Shown here piece by piece: positions 16,868 through 26,443 of a DNA stretch of 49,662 bases. A program made the translations under genes and the position numbers. This stretch comes from an uncultured Selenomonadales bacterium (GTDB lineage Bacteria > Bacillota > Negativicutes > Acidaminococcales > Acidaminococcaceae). The DNA is taken from NCBI GenBank assembly GCA_900315345.1, contig OMYP01000014.1:1-49662 (forward strand), written 5' to 3'. Every line of letters begins with the position of its first letter. The stretch's first letter is position 1. The notes beneath the pieces are model-generated. The model searched no databases and was not told where the DNA came from. It saw only the letters and a program-made list of their open reading frames with translations.

Positions 16868-18685
16868 TCACCTCTCAATTAAATATTTTTCATAACGACT
16901 CAATTCGTCGTTCTGAACCCTTGCCCTGATCCGGATTCCTTCCCCTTCGTATTCCTGGGACAACACAGTGCCTGAATCAAACATTTTTGCCGCAAGTCCC
17001 GATTCACTGTAAGGTATCATTAACTCAACTTCTACAGATTTCAATTTCAAACGGGCTGTGATTTCTTCCAGTAATTTTTCAAGACCGATATTTTTTTTCG
17101 CAGAAATGCATACGCTTTCGGGAATTTCCTTCAACTGATCTAAAAGCCCGCTGTCAGGCGGAAGTTTGTCAATTTTATTAAAGACGCTTAACACAGGTTT
17201 TTCCTGTGCGCCAATTTCCTGCAGAACCCTGTATACCGCTTCGCTCTGTTCTTTATACAATGGATGGCTTACATCGATCACATGAACCAGCAGATCTGCA
17301 TCCACTGTTTCTTCCAGCGTGGATTTGAAAGCAGCGATCAGCTGATGGGGCAGCCGCTGGATAAAGCCAACCGTATCTGTAAGGATGGCCTGCCGTTTAT
17401 CCGGAAGTTCAAGCTGCCGGGTGGTAGGATCCAGTGTAGCGAACAGCTGGTCTTTTTCATATACTTCAGAGTTAGTCAGCACGTTCAGTAACGTTGATTT
17501 TCCCGCATTTGTATAGCCCACAAGGCTTACTGAAGGAACCTGGTTCTTATTACGCTGGGAACGGTGCAGCTTACGGACATTCTGCACTTTATCAATGCAG
17601 CCTTTAATATAGGCAATACGGTCACGGATCACCCGCCGGTCGGTTTCCAGTTTTGTCTCACCGGGTCCACGGGTACCGATACCACCTCCCAACCGGGAAA
17701 GGGAGAGCCCCTGCCCCATGATCCGTGGCAGCGTATACTGCAGCTGGGCAAGTTCAACCTGGAGCTTGCCTTCATTGGTTCTGGCCCGCTGGGCAAATAT
17801 ATCAAGGATCAGGGCCGTCCGGTCAAGAACCTTTATGCCCAGCGCCTGTTCCAGGTTCCGCTGCTGGGCCGGAGACAGTTCTTCATCAAACACGCACATA
17901 TCGATTTCTTCCTGCTGGGCATATAATGCCAGATCCCGTACTTTGCCCCTGCCGATAAAAAATCCGGGATCCGGTTTGGGCCGTTTCTGCAGGAACTTTG
18001 CCTTTACTTCAGCCCCTGCCGTTTCTGCCAGCTGGCGCAGTTCTTCCAGGGAATCCTCGCTTGTCCACAGCCGGTCCTGCTTTCCATATTCCAGGCTTAC
18101 CAGCATGGCCCGTTCCGGTCGCTGCTCCATCTTCCGGTTATCATCAGACAGGGCAAGAAGCTTTTCTGCAGAACTGATAATATTAGGAAGAAACAGGGTC
18201 TCCAGGGCATCCGGTTTCAGCGTTCCATATTCCTGGACAATATACTGGCCATAGGAATCCTTACCTGTTATAATGGCAAAATTTAATACAGATTCTTCCG
18301 GTTTTTCATCATTAACACCTATGGCAGCCATCAAATCATATTTATGACCCCGCAAGGCAGAATAATCGATCCCGCTTAATTGGGGATTTCCCCCCGGATG
18401 GGTGTGGATACAGCGGATCCCGCTTAACCGCCCGCTTCCCCGGCGGCCCGGCAGATCCGGCAGGGATACGGTGTTACTGTCGCCAATGGAAACGCTTAAT
18501 ACATTTCCTTTGCGATCCAGAAACACATTGACTTCCCTGTTTACAGCCGTGGTAATTGCTGCCATCTGCGCCACCAGCTCCGGGGAAATAAGTTGCCATG
18601 CCGGCACTTTACATTCATATAATTGTTCCAGTGCGGCAATAATATTATTTTTTAATCCGTCTGTATTTCCCAGGACCTTTTGCAT
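16868..18685 (-). CDS. hflX: HflX ribosome-splitting GTPase with N-terminal RadC/JAB-like domain
   Basis: 605 residues, against about 420 for ordinary HflX. The C-terminal two thirds are canonical: the glycine-rich linker (SRLGGGIGTRGPGETKLETD), G1 GYTNAGKST, G3 DTVGF and G4 NKID. HflX dissociates stalled or hibernating 70S ribosomes. The extra N-terminal part contains E51, H94-x-H96-P, S104-x2-D107. This has the same spacing as the JAMM zinc motif of RadC-type JAB domains (HxHP-x7-S-x2-D) on a similar strand/helix background. The start is ATG 18685, preceded by aggaggg. A longer in-frame start at 18745 would run through the likely -10 box (18722-18727). Six bases separate it from ynbB. Confidence 0.9.
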   Translation of the reverse strand: MQKVLGNTDGLKNNIIAALEQLYECKVPAWQLISPELVAQMAAITTAVNREVNVFLDRKGNVLSVSIGDSNTVSLPDLPGRRGSGRLSGIRCIHTHPGGNPQLSGIDYSALRGHKYDLMAAIGVNDEKPEESVLNFAIITGKDSYGQYIVQEYGTLKPDALETLFLPNIISSAEKLLALSDDNRKMEQRPERAMLVSLEYGKQDRLWTSEDSLEELRQLAETAGAEVKAKFLQKRPKPDPGFFIGRGKVRDLALYAQQEEIDMCVFDEELSPAQQRNLEQALGIKVLDRTALILDIFAQRARTNEGKLQVELAQLQYTLPRIMGQGLSLSRLGGGIGTRGPGETKLETDRRVIRDRIAYIKGCIDKVQNVRKLHRSQRNKNQVPSVSLVGYTNAGKSTLLNVLTNSEVYEKDQLFATLDPTTRQLELPDKRQAILTDTVGFIQRLPHQLIAAFKSTLEETVDADLLVHVIDVSHPLYKEQSEAVYRVLQEIGAQEKPVLSVFNKIDKLPPDSGLLDQLKEIPESVCISAKKNIGLEKLLEEITARLKLKSVEVELMIPYSESGLAAKMFDSGTVLSQEYEGEGIRIRARVQNDELSRYEKYLIER

Positions 18686-19067
18686 GGTAAGCCCTCCTGC
18701 AGTTCCATAATTACAGTGTTGATTATATCTGATTATTTTATCCAAAGCAGAGCAAAATAGAAAATCTGCATTTTTTTAACAGAATAAACGAAAGCCGCGG
18801 GACGATAATTCTCGCACTGCGGCTTTTCAGCATTTCGTTTCTGTTACCGGCGCAACACCGCCGGTTATTTCGTTTCTATGGAACCACTGATAAGATGAGT
18901 TTATACGATTGCCGATAAACGTGCATCCAAATCAATCAGCAGGTCCCTGAATTTGCAGTGATCTGATAAACAACTCCGTTATAAAACACCTCAAGAATTG
19001 AATACGTTTATTGTATCAGCAAATTCATATTTTGTAAACATTTATTCTTTACAAAAACACTAAAATT
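18686..19067. other. Intergenic region between the helicase and hflX
   Basis: On the minus strand a TATAAT (plus 18722-18727) precedes hflX, but with only a poor -35. Other elements are a hairpin aaagccgc/gcggcttt (18791-18798, 18819-18826), a hairpin accggcg/cgccggt (18846-18852, 18859-18865), and one copy of a dispersed motif (18895-18919). An AT-rich inverted repeat tttgtaaa/tttacaaa (19031-19055) lies just after the helicase stop and may end its transcript. I see no gene. Confidence 0.55.
18895..18919. repeat. Dispersed intergenic motif, copy 1
   Basis: The motif runs ATGAGTTTATACGATTGCC then GATAAA. It resembles 26444-26468 over about 40 bases and 42754-42778 over about 25 bases. All three lie outside or at the very edge of genes. 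Confidence 0.4.
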
Positions 19068-20675
19068 TTAATTATGGGAGTGGGCCGGTTCAATATTTAC
19101 CTTATATCCCCGTATACTGTTCTTGTGCATCACAGCAAGTACGCGCTCCGCAAACTGTTCCGGTACCTCCACAAAGGAAAACTTGTCAAAAATATTGATC
19201 AAGCCAATGGAACGGGCCGGTATCTCCGCTTCTTTGGCTATAGTGCGAACCAGTTCCGGAACCGTAATCTTCTGGCTGCGCCCAATATTCAGGAAGAAAC
19301 GTACCATACCCGGACGTCCTCCTGTATTGGACAAACTTGAAACAGCTAAATCACTGATAGTATTTTTTTCTTCCTGGATCTCCAGGGCCCGGTTGCCTTC
19401 CTGCATCAGTTTAAGCGCTGCAGCAGCAATTTCTTCCAGTTCATATTCCTTGCGCAGTGCAGTAACTACCGGCATATAACTCCCGTAATTTGCCATTTCC
19501 AGTACAGACTGCATCTTGGAAATAATCTGTTCCCGCTGATGCTCCAGTACATCCATGGTCGTTGGCAGTTCCCTGCGGCGAATGCGTGTCTTGGCAATCC
19601 GCTCAATGAGCTTTAACTGACGGAATTCCCTTGGCAGGATAAAGGTCATGGCCACGCCGGTATTCCCGGCCCGGCCTGTACGCCCGATTCGATGCACATA
19701 GCTTTCCGGATCCTGTGGAATATCAAAGTTGATTACATATTGAACGTTATCCACATCCAGGCCACGGGCTGCCACATCTGTGGCGATAAGGATATCCAGC
19801 CGTCCTTCCCGGAACTTTTTCATGACCCGGTCCCGCTGGGTCTGGCTCAGATCCCCATGAAGGCCTTCCGCAATATAACCCCGGCTGCTCAGGGACGTAA
19901 CAAGGTCGTCCACACCTTTTTTGGTGCGGCAGAAGATGATACTCTTCCCTTCAATCCCTGCGTCAAGCAGACGGGACATACCTTCAATTTTATCCCGGGT
20001 TTCAAAATAATACTGGTCGATCAGAGGAACGGTAATGTCTTCCTTGCTGACGGTAACCATCTGGGGCGCCCGCATGTATTTTTTTGTGAGACTTAAAATC
20101 GGACGAGGCATGGTTGCGGAAAAAAGCATGGTTTGACGGTCCGAAGGAACGTTGCCCATGATTTCTTCCATATCGTCAATAAAACCCATGTCCAGCATTT
20201 CGTCCGCTTCATCTAACACCAGATACCGGACGTAATTTAACTTGATAGTGCCCCTGTGAATGTGGTCAAGCAGGCGGCCGGGGGTGCCGATGACGATCTG
20301 CACTCCGCTCTTTAAAGCACGGATCTGTCTGTCAATAGGCTGTCCTCCGTATACAGGAACTACTTTGATCCGTTTATTGCGCCCGATTTTCCCGATTTCC
20401 TCCGCGACCTGGATTGCCAGTTCCCGGGTGGGACTCATGATCAAAGCCTGAATGTGACGGTGCTCTTCAATGCCCTGGATGATTGGAATACCGAAAGCCG
20501 CTGTTTTTCCTGTACCGGTCTGGGCCTGGCCGATGATGTCCTTGCCTTCCAGCAATAAAGGAATCGCCTGCTGCTGGATGGGAGACGGTTCTTCAAAACC
20601 CATCTCTTTCAATGCCGCAACAATACGCTTTTCAAGCACTAACCCACCGAAATTATCTGTCTGCTTCATGGTCAT
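19068..20675 (-). CDS. deaD: DEAD-box ATP-dependent RNA helicase (DeaD/CshA type)
   Basis: 535 residues. The helicase core has the Q motif (PSPIQQQAIP), AQTGTGKT, PTRELAIQ, TPGRLLDH, DEADEMLDMGF, SAT, and HRIGRTGRAG. A helical linker follows. The C-terminal DbpA-type RNA-binding domain covers about residues 455-530 (RFFLNIGRSQKITVPELVRTI, with SFVEVPE). Such proteins unwind rRNA during ribosome assembly and mRNA during decay. The start is ATG 20675 with cggagga eight bases upstream. The first 23 bases overlap the end of cinA, so the genes are translationally coupled. Confidence 0.92.
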   Translation of the reverse strand: MTMKQTDNFGGLVLEKRIVAALKEMGFEEPSPIQQQAIPLLLEGKDIIGQAQTGTGKTAAFGIPIIQGIEEHRHIQALIMSPTRELAIQVAEEIGKIGRNKRIKVVPVYGGQPIDRQIRALKSGVQIVIGTPGRLLDHIHRGTIKLNYVRYLVLDEADEMLDMGFIDDMEEIMGNVPSDRQTMLFSATMPRPILSLTKKYMRAPQMVTVSKEDITVPLIDQYYFETRDKIEGMSRLLDAGIEGKSIIFCRTKKGVDDLVTSLSSRGYIAEGLHGDLSQTQRDRVMKKFREGRLDILIATDVAARGLDVDNVQYVINFDIPQDPESYVHRIGRTGRAGNTGVAMTFILPREFRQLKLIERIAKTRIRRRELPTTMDVLEHQREQIISKMQSVLEMANYGSYMPVVTALRKEYELEEIAAAALKLMQEGNRALEIQEEKNTISDLAVSSLSNTGGRPGMVRFFLNIGRSQKITVPELVRTIAKEAEIPARSIGLINIFDKFSFVEVPEQFAERVLAVMHKNSIRGYKVNIEPAHSHN

Positions 20676-21945
20676 TACTGATTTCCTCCGATTTTTTCTC
20701 TATACAATTTTCCTTCAGGCGATCCAGGGCAAAGCCTAAAGCTGCCATGGCCGCTCTTAATTTGATCTGTGTACGGGCACCGGCAAAATTAAATTTACGG
20801 CAAGCCTCGCCGTATTCATCTGCCACTGCAATATAAACAAGCCCTACCGGTTTTCTGCGTGTCCCTCCCCCGGGACCAGCCAGCCCGGTAACGCTTACCC
20901 CCAGGTCGGCGCCAATCACTTCCCGGACGCCCCGGGCCATTTCCAGGGCCACCTCTTCACTGACGGCTCCCTTTTTATCTAACAGGGTCTTATTTACATG
21001 GATGACCTGTTTCTTCACTTCATTCGTATAACTGATGACAGACCCCATCAAATATTCCGAACTTCCCGGAACATCCGTCATCAGGCTGGATACCAGACCG
21101 CCTGTACAGGATTCCGCAAAGGCAATGGTCTTCTGCTGTGCCAGCAATTCCTTACCCAGCACCTCCGGCAGGGTATCTTCATCATATCCGTAAACATAGC
21201 TGCCGATAACGGTTTCTACCTTCTCCTGCATGCCTGCAATCAGTTCGTCAGCCTCTTCCGCAGTCGCCGCTTTGGCTGTCAGCCGCACCAGGATATCCCC
21301 ATGTCTTGCATACAGGGCTATGGTAGGATTAGACTGATGGGTAATGATATCGTCCAACAGCTCCGCCACATTGGATTCCCCAATGCCCCGCAGCTTTAAC
21401 GTATGGGATTTGATGATTCCGTTTCCGGCAAACCGTTTCTCCAAAAAAGGGAACAGTTCATGCTCGCAGACATATTTCAGTTCAAAGGGCGGCCCGGGCA
21501 GCATAACAAACATATTCTTTCCGTGTTCCAGCACCAGCCCCGGCGCTGTTCCCACTTCATTATGCAGCACAATGGCGCCGCTGGGAACCATAGCCTGTTT
21601 GTCATTATTCTCTGCAATGCAGATATTGCGCTTGGATAAAAGAGTATGGATATGGCTCCAGACAGCCAGGTCCATCAGCAGGTCCACACCGCAGTATTTC
21701 GCCACCAGTTCTTTTGTGATATCCCCCCGTGTTGGGCCCAGGCCCCCGCTGGTTATGACAATATCCGCGCGGGAAGCGGCAATCTTCAGCACGTCCTCCA
21801 TCCGCTCCGGATTGTCTCCCACCGTGGTCTGGTAGAGTACGTCAAAGCCCCGGGCATTTAATTCCTGAGCCAGGTAGGTGAAATTTGTATTTATGATTTC
21901 TCCAAGAAGAAGTTCCGTACCGGTGGTAATAACCTCAACCTTCAT
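20653..21945 (-). CDS. cinA: CinA, competence/damage-inducible protein
   Basis: 430 residues in two domains. The N-terminal molybdopterin-binding-like domain (TGTELLLGEIINTN, ITSGGLGPTRGD) acts as an ADP-ribose pyrophosphatase in studied members. The C-terminal PncC domain (FAESCTGGLVSSLMTDVPGS, VTGLAGPGGG) is a nicotinamide-nucleotide amidase in NAD recycling. gggaggg precedes ATG 21945. In many Firmicutes cinA lies between pgsA and recA. Here rimO is directly upstream (17 nt) and the helicase downstream, with neither pgsA nor recA. Confidence 0.94.
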   Translation of the reverse strand: MKVEVITTGTELLLGEIINTNFTYLAQELNARGFDVLYQTTVGDNPERMEDVLKIAASRADIVITSGGLGPTRGDITKELVAKYCGVDLLMDLAVWSHIHTLLSKRNICIAENNDKQAMVPSGAIVLHNEVGTAPGLVLEHGKNMFVMLPGPPFELKYVCEHELFPFLEKRFAGNGIIKSHTLKLRGIGESNVAELLDDIITHQSNPTIALYARHGDILVRLTAKAATAEEADELIAGMQEKVETVIGSYVYGYDEDTLPEVLGKELLAQQKTIAFAESCTGGLVSSLMTDVPGSSEYLMGSVISYTNEVKKQVIHVNKTLLDKKGAVSEEVALEMARGVREVIGADLGVSVTGLAGPGGGTRRKPVGLVYIAVADEYGEACRKFNFAGARTQIKLRAAMAALGFALDRLKENCIEKKSEEISNDHEADR

Positions 21946-21962
21946 TCGGTTCCCTCCCTTGT

Positions 21963-23387
21963 TCAGATCCGGTTTGCCACAACCTCGTAGGCAAACCCCT
22001 GGTCAACTTTAACTTTAATAAAATCACCGGGATTCAGTCCGTCGGCATCTTCCACGAAAATATTCCCGTCAATGTCCGGGGCTTCCCGGTAACTGCGGGC
22101 AAAAGCCAGCGACGTTTCCTCTTCGTCAAAGCCTTCTATCACTACTTCCAGCTCCCTGTCTTCCAGTGATTTATGGATCTCTTCCGAAATACCTGCCTGT
22201 ACAGCCATCAGTTCATCATAGCGGGCCTGCTTCACCTCTTCCGGAATCTGGTCGGGCATAGCTGCCGCCGCTGTGTTTTCTTCCTGGGAATACTGGAATA
22301 CCCCGGCGTTTTCAAATTTCTGTTCTTCCACAAATTCTTTCAGAACAGCAAAATCTTCCTCAGTTTCACCGGGGAAACCTACAATAAAGGTAGTGCGGAT
22401 CACAATATCAGGAATCCGTTGCCGGAGCTTTTTCAGCAGAGCTTTCGTATCCTCCAGCCTGTCCCGGCGGCGCATGGCATGAAGCAGCCGATCGCTGGCA
22501 TGCTGCAGAGGCAGGTCCACATAGTGGCACACCTTGGGCAGGGTCGCGTAAGCTTCAATCAGTTCATCGGTAAAAGTATTGGGATACGAATACAGAACCC
22601 GGATCCATTTCAACCCTTCCAGATCATTCAGGTCCCGGAGCAGTTCCGCCAGCCGCAGTTTACTGTAACGGTCCTGGCCGTAGCGGGTAGTGTCCTGGGC
22701 AATGACCACCAGTTCCTTCACGCCCCGGGCAACAAGGTCACGGGCTTCCGCCATAACCTGTTCGTAAGGCTTGCTCACGTAACGGCCCCGGATGAGCGGA
22801 ATAGCGCAGAAGGAGCAGAAATTATCGCATCCTTCCGCGATTTTAAGGTAAGCCATGTAAGGAGCCGTGGTCAGTTTGCGGGGATCTGCGTTAAAAACTT
22901 CTTCTGCGCATTTTTTACCGGTGCCCTTTGCAGAACCGGAAGTTGCTCCGTCTGCTTTTATAATTTTCATTGAAGCTTCGGAATCTCTTTCCGGCACAGA
23001 CATATCATTTTCTTTCAGATGCAGCACCCGCTGCCCTTCCATAACAAGCTCCAGCACCAGGGCAATGTCTTTATACACATTAGTTCCCACAATGGCGTCC
23101 ACTTCAGGCATATCCGCAAACAGGTCCCGGGCATAACGCTGGGCCAGACAGCCGGTAACGATCAGATATTTGCAACAGCCATCCGTCTTATAGGAAGCCA
23201 TGGAAAGAATGGTTTCAATAGACTCCTGTTTCGCGGATTCAATAAAACCGCAAGTGTTGACAATAATGATTTCCGCATCAGCGGGATCGTTAGTAATCTC
23301 AATATGATACTTTTCAATAATGCCCAGCATGACCTCGGAATCCACCAGATTCTTGGGACAGCCTAAACTCACAAGCCCTAATTTCAC
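21963..23387 (-). CDS. rimO: Ribosomal protein S12 methylthiotransferase
   Basis: Radical-SAM enzyme that methylthiolates the conserved aspartate of ribosomal protein S12. The N-terminal UPF0004 domain begins VSLGCPKNLVDSEVMLG, with further cysteines in NTCGF and GCLAQRY. The radical-SAM cluster is CDNFCSFCAIP. A TRAM domain ends the protein. It has 474 residues, about 30 more than usual. The excess is a Lys/Ser/Gly/Glu-rich insert (about residues 125-155) between the two Fe-S domains, just before RKLTTAPYMAYLKIAEGC. The start is GTG 23387, set by ggagg seven bases away. Confidence 0.94.
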   Translation of the reverse strand: MKLGLVSLGCPKNLVDSEVMLGIIEKYHIEITNDPADAEIIIVNTCGFIESAKQESIETILSMASYKTDGCCKYLIVTGCLAQRYARDLFADMPEVDAIVGTNVYKDIALVLELVMEGQRVLHLKENDMSVPERDSEASMKIIKADGATSGSAKGTGKKCAEEVFNADPRKLTTAPYMAYLKIAEGCDNFCSFCAIPLIRGRYVSKPYEQVMAEARDLVARGVKELVVIAQDTTRYGQDRYSKLRLAELLRDLNDLEGLKWIRVLYSYPNTFTDELIEAYATLPKVCHYVDLPLQHASDRLLHAMRRRDRLEDTKALLKKLRQRIPDIVIRTTFIVGFPGETEEDFAVLKEFVEEQKFENAGVFQYSQEENTAAAAMPDQIPEEVKQARYDELMAVQAGISEEIHKSLEDRELEVVIEGFDEEETSLAFARSYREAPDIDGNIFVEDADGLNPGDFIKVKVDQGFAYEVVANRI

Positions 23388-23486
23388 CTTATATCCTCCC
23401 CTGCGCTGTACTCCAGGCAGACCATCCGTTAACCCGGCGCCTGATAACGCCTACATAAGAAGTTTCTAATTTGCTCATCATCACTA

Positions 23487-24503
23487 TTATTCACCGGAAT
23501 CCGCCAGACGGATCTCTTTCAGCCAGTCCCGGGTCAGCTTTTCCACTGCTTTTTCTTCTTTATAAAATGTATTTAACCACAGCTTGTCCATGTCTGCAGC
23601 CTGGCCCTTTTCGCCACGCGGCAGCACCGGCAGGAAACCGCTGCGGGTAGTCATAAGGACTGCCCTGCCTTCCGGGGACTGTAATACCCAGTTTATAAAA
23701 GCAGCCATTTCCTTTTGCCTTTTTGACTGCTTTAAAATCCCCACGCCATACAGGTTTACCGGCGTTCCTTCTTCCGGAACCAGAATATACGCAGGAAAAT
23801 CATTCTGCAGGTATTTAAACACGTGACTCCTGCGGGTAACCGCAATATCCGCATCCCCGGTAGCAGCCATCCGCACCGGTGTAATAGGGAATTTGGCAAA
23901 CTGCCTTATAAGGGGCCGCAATTGTTTGAAATAATCCATAAATTCATTCTGGCCCATGCGGGAAGACATGGCTGTCAAAAACGCTACGGTAGATTCATTG
24001 TCGCTGAGGTTCTCCACAACGATTTTGGCATCCTTCTGTTTTGGAAGATCATACCAGTGCAGAATCTGCTGCTGTCCGGCCTTTCGTGAATATTCATGGT
24101 TCACCAGCAGCACAGCCGGATCGTAAAACAAAACGGTCCACCGTTCCTCCCGGTCTTTCAAAACATCGGGAAGCAGATCCGCACAGTCGGCCTGCAGCTT
24201 CTGCAGGGAACCCTCTGCAGCCTTTTGCCGCAATAATGATACACTGCCCAAAATGCAATCGGCCTGAGATTCTTCTGCATCCTTATCCGTCACTGCAAAA
24301 GCAAGCTTTTGGTCTGCAGGCAATCCTTTGCAGTAGGAATCGCAAAGAGCCTCCACGAAGTTTTTGTCCAGTGTTGTATAAATTTTTATTGTATCCTTTG
24401 GCCTTTCCGCAGAAAAAAAACTGCAGCCTGACGCAAGAAAGAGGAAGCAGGCAAAGACCAAAAGCAAAGTTTTCTGTTTCATTATTAAAATATTCCTGTT
24501 CAT
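23487..24503 (-). CDS. ABC-type extracellular solute-binding lipoprotein, orphan
   Basis: 338 residues. The lipobox LASGC puts the lipidated Cys at residue 27. The mature protein begins with a bacterial binding-protein pattern (IKIYTTLDKNFVEALCDSYCKG) and later shows LLVNHEYSRKAG, TGDADIAVTRRSHVFKYL, and GVGILKQSKRQKEMAAFINWVLQSPEGR. This is typical of iron(III)/spermidine-like periplasmic binding proteins. No permease or ATPase gene is nearby, so the substrate is unknown. Its ATG overlaps the ygiQ stop as ATGA. A second in-frame ATG at 24482, with agga upstream, would give a shorter and more ordinary signal peptide. Confidence 0.82.
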   Translation of the reverse strand: MNRNILIMKQKTLLLVFACFLFLASGCSFFSAERPKDTIKIYTTLDKNFVEALCDSYCKGLPADQKLAFAVTDKDAEESQADCILGSVSLLRQKAAEGSLQKLQADCADLLPDVLKDREERWTVLFYDPAVLLVNHEYSRKAGQQQILHWYDLPKQKDAKIVVENLSDNESTVAFLTAMSSRMGQNEFMDYFKQLRPLIRQFAKFPITPVRMAATGDADIAVTRRSHVFKYLQNDFPAYILVPEEGTPVNLYGVGILKQSKRQKEMAAFINWVLQSPEGRAVLMTTRSGFLPVLPRGEKGQAADMDKLWLNTFYKEEKAVEKLTRDWLKEIRLADSGE

Positions 24504-26401
24504 CTGCGTTTTTTTCTGCCCGCAACATGCTTTCCAGGCTCCTGCCTTCGGGCCGCCGTTCCACTGTGAAAGTCCCGTCTGGCGCCAGCCCGGGGCGTCC
24601 GGGAATAATTCTCACGCACCAGGCAGCGGGGTCCGTCCCCGATCAGGTCTTCCCGGCCGCCTTCCTTCAGGGCTTCGATAACCAGGGCCCTGTTACGGGG
24701 ATTGCGATATTGCATGAGGGCACGCTGCATGGCTTTATGATGAGGGTTGTGTACTGTGTATACTTTCTCGCCCGTAAAGGGATCGATGCCGGAATAATAC
24801 ATAGCCGTGGATGCGCTGCCCGGGGTGGGGATAAAATCCTGCACCTGTTCCGGATGCCGCCCCGTATCCCGCAAAAATTCCGCCAACTCAATAGCGTTGG
24901 TCAACGTGCAGCCCGGATGGCTGGAAATAAAATAGGGAACCAGATATTGCTCCTTCCCGATTTCCTTATTTTTCTGCATAAACGCTTTGGTAAATTTCAG
25001 GTAAACGTCCTTACCCGGCTTGCCCATATGCTTCAGGGTAGCGTCCGCAATATGCTCCGGAGCGATCTTCAGCTGGCCGCTTACATGGTACCGGCACAAT
25101 TCGTCCAGAAACTGCTGTTTGTGTTCCGCCAGCAGGTAGTCGTAACGGATACCGGAACGGATGAACACCTTCTTCACCCCCGGCAAAGCCCGCAGCTCCC
25201 GCAACAGCCGGATGTAATCGCTGTGGTCCGCGTCCAGATTGGGACAGGGTTTTGGGAACAGGCACTGCCGGTCCTTGCAGGCCCCGAACTTCAGTTGCTT
25301 TTGGCAGGCGGGATGTCGGAAATTGGCCGTAGGCCCGCCTACGTCATTGATGTATCCCTTAAAATCAGGAAACTGTGTCATTTCCCTGGCTTCTTTAAGA
25401 ATAGACTGATGGCTCCGGGCCTGTATGATCCGCCCCTGATGGGCGTGGATGGCGCAGAAAGAACAGCTCCCAAAGCAGCCCCGGCAGCTGACGATGCTGA
25501 ACTTTACTTCTTCCAGGGCCGCAATGCCCCCCTCTTTGTCATACATGGGATGCCACTGCCGGGTGTAGGGCAAATCGTAGACCGCGTCCATTTCTTCTTC
25601 CGTTAAAGGCATGGCCGCCGGATTCTGCACCACATACAGACCATGGGAATTTTTCTGCACAAGGGTTTTCCCGTAAAAAGGATCCACGTTTTCATGCTGC
25701 AGCCGGTAGGCTTCCGCCAGCAAGGTTTTATCTTGGCGGATCTCATCATATCCAGGCAGTGTTACGGAATCTTCAATGCCTTCCGGCGACGGTACCGTAT
25801 AGGCCGTACCCCGGATATAATGGAGGTCTTCCCCAGAAGCACCCCCTGCCAGGTAATCGGCTATCTCCCGGATCTGCTGTTCCCCCATGCCACATACCAG
25901 AAGGTCGGCGCCGCTATCCGTCAAAATGGAGGGAAGCAGTTTGTCCTCCCAGTAATCATAATGGGCAAAACGGCGAAGGCTGGCCTCGATGCCGCCGATG
26001 ATAACCGGCAGGTCGGGCCAGATTTTTTTAACAATTTTTGTATAGACAAGGGTAGCGTGATCCGGCCGTTTCCCCATGGCCTTACCCGGGGTATATTTAT
26101 CTTCGGTGCGGGGTTTCCGGGCCGCCGTGTAATGGCACAGCATGGAATCCAGATTGCCCCCGCAGACCAGCACCCCCAGCCGGGGTTTACCCATGACCCG
26201 GAAAGCATCCGGGCTGCGCCAGTCGGGCTGGGCCAAAATCGCTACTTTATACCCTGCCGCTTCCAAAACACGGCAGATCACAGCCGGCGCAAAAGAAGGA
26301 TGATCCACGTAGGCATCCCCGCTGACAAACAGGAAATCCAGCTGCTCCCAGCCTCTTTCCTGCATATCCTCTTTGCAAACCGGCAAAAATTTCTGATTCA
26401 T
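24500..26401 (-). CDS. ygiQ: YgiQ-family radical SAM protein
   Basis: 633 residues, the usual length for this family. The N-terminal half is a cobalamin-binding-like region (LDFLFVSGDAYVDHPSF, GGIEASLRRFAHYDYWEDK). The radical-SAM cluster follows in SCRGCFGSCSFCAIHAHQG. The C-terminal part has the family segments KIAPEHIADATLKHMGKPG and PYFISSHPGCT. The basic tail (Arg/Lys-rich) is typical. Reaction and substrate are unknown for the family. aaagga precedes the ATG. It lies 71 nt after rodZ, and the next gene starts inside its stop codon. Confidence 0.9.
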   Translation of the reverse strand: MNQKFLPVCKEDMQERGWEQLDFLFVSGDAYVDHPSFAPAVICRVLEAAGYKVAILAQPDWRSPDAFRVMGKPRLGVLVCGGNLDSMLCHYTAARKPRTEDKYTPGKAMGKRPDHATLVYTKIVKKIWPDLPVIIGGIEASLRRFAHYDYWEDKLLPSILTDSGADLLVCGMGEQQIREIADYLAGGASGEDLHYIRGTAYTVPSPEGIEDSVTLPGYDEIRQDKTLLAEAYRLQHENVDPFYGKTLVQKNSHGLYVVQNPAAMPLTEEEMDAVYDLPYTRQWHPMYDKEGGIAALEEVKFSIVSCRGCFGSCSFCAIHAHQGRIIQARSHQSILKEAREMTQFPDFKGYINDVGGPTANFRHPACQKQLKFGACKDRQCLFPKPCPNLDADHSDYIRLLRELRALPGVKKVFIRSGIRYDYLLAEHKQQFLDELCRYHVSGQLKIAPEHIADATLKHMGKPGKDVYLKFTKAFMQKNKEIGKEQYLVPYFISSHPGCTLTNAIELAEFLRDTGRHPEQVQDFIPTPGSASTAMYYSGIDPFTGEKVYTVHNPHHKAMQRALMQYRNPRNRALVIEALKEGGREDLIGDGPRCLVRENYSRTPRAGARRDFHSGTAARRQEPGKHVAGRKKRR

Positions 26402-26443
26402 TTTGTTTCCTTTCCGGCAGAATCGTAAGGAATCGCTGATTAA

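Noticed and set aside
18686..18745. 20-residue longer hflX start
   Set aside because: It would cover the TATAAT at 18722-18727, and the aggaggg before ATG 18685 is much better placed.
24041..25606. 521-codon open frame on the plus strand
   Set aside because: It lies opposite ygiQ and the binding-protein gene, has no ribosome binding site and encodes a Pro/Arg/Gln-rich nonsense-like protein. It is a shadow of GC-rich codons in ygiQ.
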